Part shown: positions 33,964 to 35,499 of the stretch, one piece after another
Layout of the letters: each line of letters begins with the position of its first letter
Position numbering within the stretch: position 1 is the first letter of the stretch
Assembly: GCA_024102795.1 (NCBI GenBank)
Contig: JAGFJK010000128.1
Span: 1 to 35,499 of the forward strand
From: Pirellulaceae bacterium
GTDB taxonomy: Bacteria; Planctomycetota; Planctomycetia; Pirellulales; Pirellulaceae
Direction: 5' to 3'
DNA length: 35,499 nucleotides
Position numbers and translations under genes: made by a program
The notes under the pieces: model-generated
Database searches by the model: none
What the model was told of the DNA's origin: nothing
The model's input: the letters and a program-made list of their open reading frames with translations, nothing else

Positions 33964-35024
33964 GATTCGTACCGCCCCGTGACTGTGCCGGCCGACGGCG
34001 ATCTAAGCGACACACCGTTGTAAAGATTCCCCTCGGCATCACTGACCAGTTGCGCCCGCTCGGCTTCATCCAGGGACGCCGGAAAGTCGTGCCGGTACAA
34101 GGCCAACTGGCCGCTGCGGGCCAATTCGAGCAGGGCCGCATCGAACTGCCGCTTATCGCCCAGCCGCGCCGCCAGAACGTGCCGCAGGTGCCGCACCGGC
34201 ACCAAGGGGCCGTGGCTGGGATCGCTGCGCAGCCGAGTTAATTGATCCAGGATCATGGCCTGCGAATCGCTGGCGACAGGGGAAGCAGCTTCGCCGACCG
34301 CTGCGCCGGCCGCTTCGCCAGTCGCTTCGGACGCCACATCGGGGGCGGACGGTGGAACAGTTTCACTGGCCGCTGCTTGGCCGGTCGCGGCAGGTTGGTT
34401 CCCGTCCTGATCGATGGATTCGGGGCGCCGCTGCGCCAGCGCCGCTTCGATCAACTTCCAGGCGGCCCGCGCCGTCTGCTGCGGCGCGACTCCGGCGGCG
34501 ACCAGTTGCCCCGCCTGCTTGTCGACCTGTTTGACGAACCGTTTGACCAGCGCGGCCAGGTACTCGCTGGGGTCCGGCGGACGCTGGCTGTAGCGCTGCG
34601 AGCTGGAACCGGGCAGCGGCGGGAGGCGCCGCAGCTCGCCACGTCGCACCAGCTCCTCCAGCAGCTCCTTGCGGCGCGGCGCGGGGCAATCCGCCAGCCG
34701 CGAGGCGATCTTGGTTTGCAACCGGGACAGAGTCAAGGGCCCCTCGGCCAGGACCGCTTGCAGCACCTGGCAGGCATACGCCTCGGCAGTGACGGTTGAG
34801 TAGCGCGGCGAGCGGCTGCCGTAGGGTGCCAGGCGGTGCAGGCGGCCTTCCGCCACCTGCCGCTCCAGCCAGGCGGTCAGCGTCTCGATCGGAAGGCGGT
34901 GGGGCCCGGCCAGCCGTTCCCGCAGTTTGTTGGCCGTCAGCGGCTCGCCGGCCCGTTCCAGGGCCTTCAACGCCACCACCTCCGCGTCGCTCAGCCGCCC
35001 CGCGTCAGTCAATTCTGCTTCCAT
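33960..35024 (-). CDS. Multi-winged-helix protein, first gene of the operon
   Basis: This 354-residue protein of unknown family shows two N-terminal winged-helix-like domains: about 10-75 (LSDAEVVALKALERAGEPLT, with wing AEGRLHRLAPYG) and 80-145 (VLQAVLAEGPLTLSRLQTKI, with wing RRGELRRLPPLPG). A helical stretch (150-185) and an Ala/Ser/Glu-rich linker (195-255) follow. A third winged-helix-like domain (about 260-345) has FDAALLELARSGQLALYRHD and GNLYNGVSLR. It is probably a DNA-binding or adaptor protein. The ATG at 35024 is supported by AGGAGC eight bases upstream and a TATAAT element further out. The stop overlaps the start of the ATPase gene, which suggests coupled translation. Confidence 0.8.
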   Translation of the reverse strand: MEAELTDAGRLSDAEVVALKALERAGEPLTANKLRERLAGPHRLPIETLTAWLERQVAEGRLHRLAPYGSRSPRYSTVTAEAYACQVLQAVLAEGPLTLSRLQTKIASRLADCPAPRRKELLEELVRRGELRRLPPLPGSSSQRYSQRPPDPSEYLAALVKRFVKQVDKQAGQLVAAGVAPQQTARAAWKLIEAALAQRRPESIDQDGNQPAATGQAAASETVPPSAPDVASEATGEAAGAAVGEAASPVASDSQAMILDQLTRLRSDPSHGPLVPVRHLRHVLAARLGDKRQFDAALLELARSGQLALYRHDFPASLDEAERAQLVSDAEGNLYNGVSLRSPSAGTVTGRYES

Positions 35025-35030
35025 TTCCAC

Positions 35031-35066
35031 GCTCCTGATTCCCCTGCCACCGCAGCGGCGATTATA
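35031..35066 (-). promoter_or_regulatory. Candidate -10 element and ribosome site of the nuclease-translocase operon
   Basis: On the minus strand TATAAT (35061-35066) is followed about 25 bases later by AGGAGC (35031-35036) and the ATG at 35024. No clear -35 hexamer was found. The spacing fits a short leader of about 30 bases. Confidence 0.5.
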
Positions 35067-35107
35067 GGCCCTGCCAGCAGCGGCGGGGACCCGCTGTCCC
35101 CCCCTCA

Positions 35108-35168
35108 CTTTGAATCCCGCCGGCTTGCCCGGCGGGATTCGTGGGCGGCTCGGCCACGCGGGTCCCAC
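35108..35168. repeat. Hairpin repeats upstream of the operon
   Basis: AATCCCGCCGG (35113-35123) pairs with CCGGCGGGATT (35129-35139). A second inverted pair, CGTGGG and CCCACG, spans 35140-35168. The first is the reverse-orientation relative of the element at 26141-26178. The flanking non-coding region 35067-35499 shows no gene I can support. Confidence 0.75.
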
Positions 35169-35257
35169 GAAATGCGCAAATTCAAAAGGTACGCTTTGGG
35201 TTACAATTTGGTCGACAATTCGATCCGGAGTCCCAACCGGCCTGGGATACTCCATGA

Positions 35258-35304
35258 ATCACTTCTGGCCCCCTCCCCGGCTTCGAGATCGTGCAGCTTT
35301 CAAG
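35258..35304. repeat. Partial copy of the 8304-8673 element
   Basis: The stretch starting ATCACTTCTGGCCCCCTCC and continuing to TCGTGCAGCTTT parallels the left end of the element at 8304-8345 and the inverted right end at 8646-8673. Confidence 0.6.
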
Positions 35305-35355
35305 TTTTTTCGTCGTCAGAGTTTAGAGCGTAGCCAGAGCGTCCTCGGCGTTCCC

Positions 35356-35492
35356 GTACGCCGAAGGCGTTCCACAGTCACAGCCCAGGGTCGCCCGCTT
35401 CGGGCGCACCCTGGGTGTGGCCGTGATTTTGATATCTCTTGTACGCCGAAGGCGTTCTACAAGGCGCCTTGTGCAACGCCTTCGGCGTAGAA
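35356..35492. repeat. Palindromic repeat cluster at the window end
   Basis: GTACGCCGAAGGCGTT(C/T)(C/T)AC occurs at 35356-35375 and 35441-35460 (the core ACGCC-gaa-GGCGT is a palindrome), with an inverted copy at 35473-35492. Between them a longer hairpin spans 35384-35415 (CCCAGGGT..GCCCG paired with CGGGC..ACCCTGGG). Confidence 0.85.
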
Positions 35493-35499
35493 GGGACTC

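Noticed and set aside
35110-35490. Plus-strand open frame at the window end
   Set aside because: It reads through several palindromic repeats and has no ribosome site or recognisable motif.

Overview
The window is a high-GC bacterial chromosome segment that most probably comes from a planctomycete, with Pirellulales-like the best guess. The evidence is a type I sulfatase, a large CxxCH/DUF1549/DUF1553 protein, a Tat-exported DUF1501 protein, a Tat-exported Gfo/Idh/MocA oxidoreductase and a ThuA-like protein, plus small palindromic repeats packed between genes. No rRNA, tRNA, transposase or CRISPR array was seen.

Positions 1-16007 (+ strand) form a polyhydroxyalkanoate and propionate-metabolism block. 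The order is: the 3' end of a PhaB/FabG-type reductase, a three-BON-domain protein, a short PhaE/phasin-like protein, class III PHA synthase PhaC, biotin-protein ligase, an ABC1/UbiB-type kinase, then a Propionibacterium-type methylmalonyl-CoA:pyruvate transcarboxylase set (5S, 12S, a small accessory subunit and the 1.3S biotin carrier). Methylmalonyl-CoA epimerase, both methylmalonyl-CoA mutase subunits, the MeaB GTPase and a secreted lectin-like protein follow. Together these genes interconvert succinyl-CoA, methylmalonyl-CoA and propionyl-CoA and can couple this to pyruvate/oxaloacetate (Wood-Werkman reactions). The ligase loads biotin on 1.3S, and propionyl-CoA may feed PHA synthesis.

Positions 16008-19660 hold a repeat cluster, a ThuA-like gene (-), and a compact restriction-modification island of visibly different composition: Vsr (-), an Eco29kI-family GIY-YIG endonuclease (+) and a C5-cytosine methyltransferase (-). 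The last two overlap tail to tail.

Positions 19661-29859 carry the planctomycete-type genes (sulfatase, CxxCH/DUF1549/DUF1553, DUF1501, Gfo/Idh/MocA), a 16S rRNA methyltransferase RsmG (-) with a repetitive acidic N-terminus, and two overlapping genes for related single-pass membrane proteins of unknown function.

Positions 29856-35066 (- strand) hold the most unusual part. It is an apparent three-gene operon encoding a multi-winged-helix protein, an AAA-type ATPase, and a fusion of a PD-(D/E)XK (RecB/Cas4-like) nuclease domain to an FtsK/SpoIIIE DNA-translocase motor. I do not recognise this as a named system. It could act in DNA defence or in DNA processing and segregation. The last ~430 bases are non-coding and rich in palindromic repeats.
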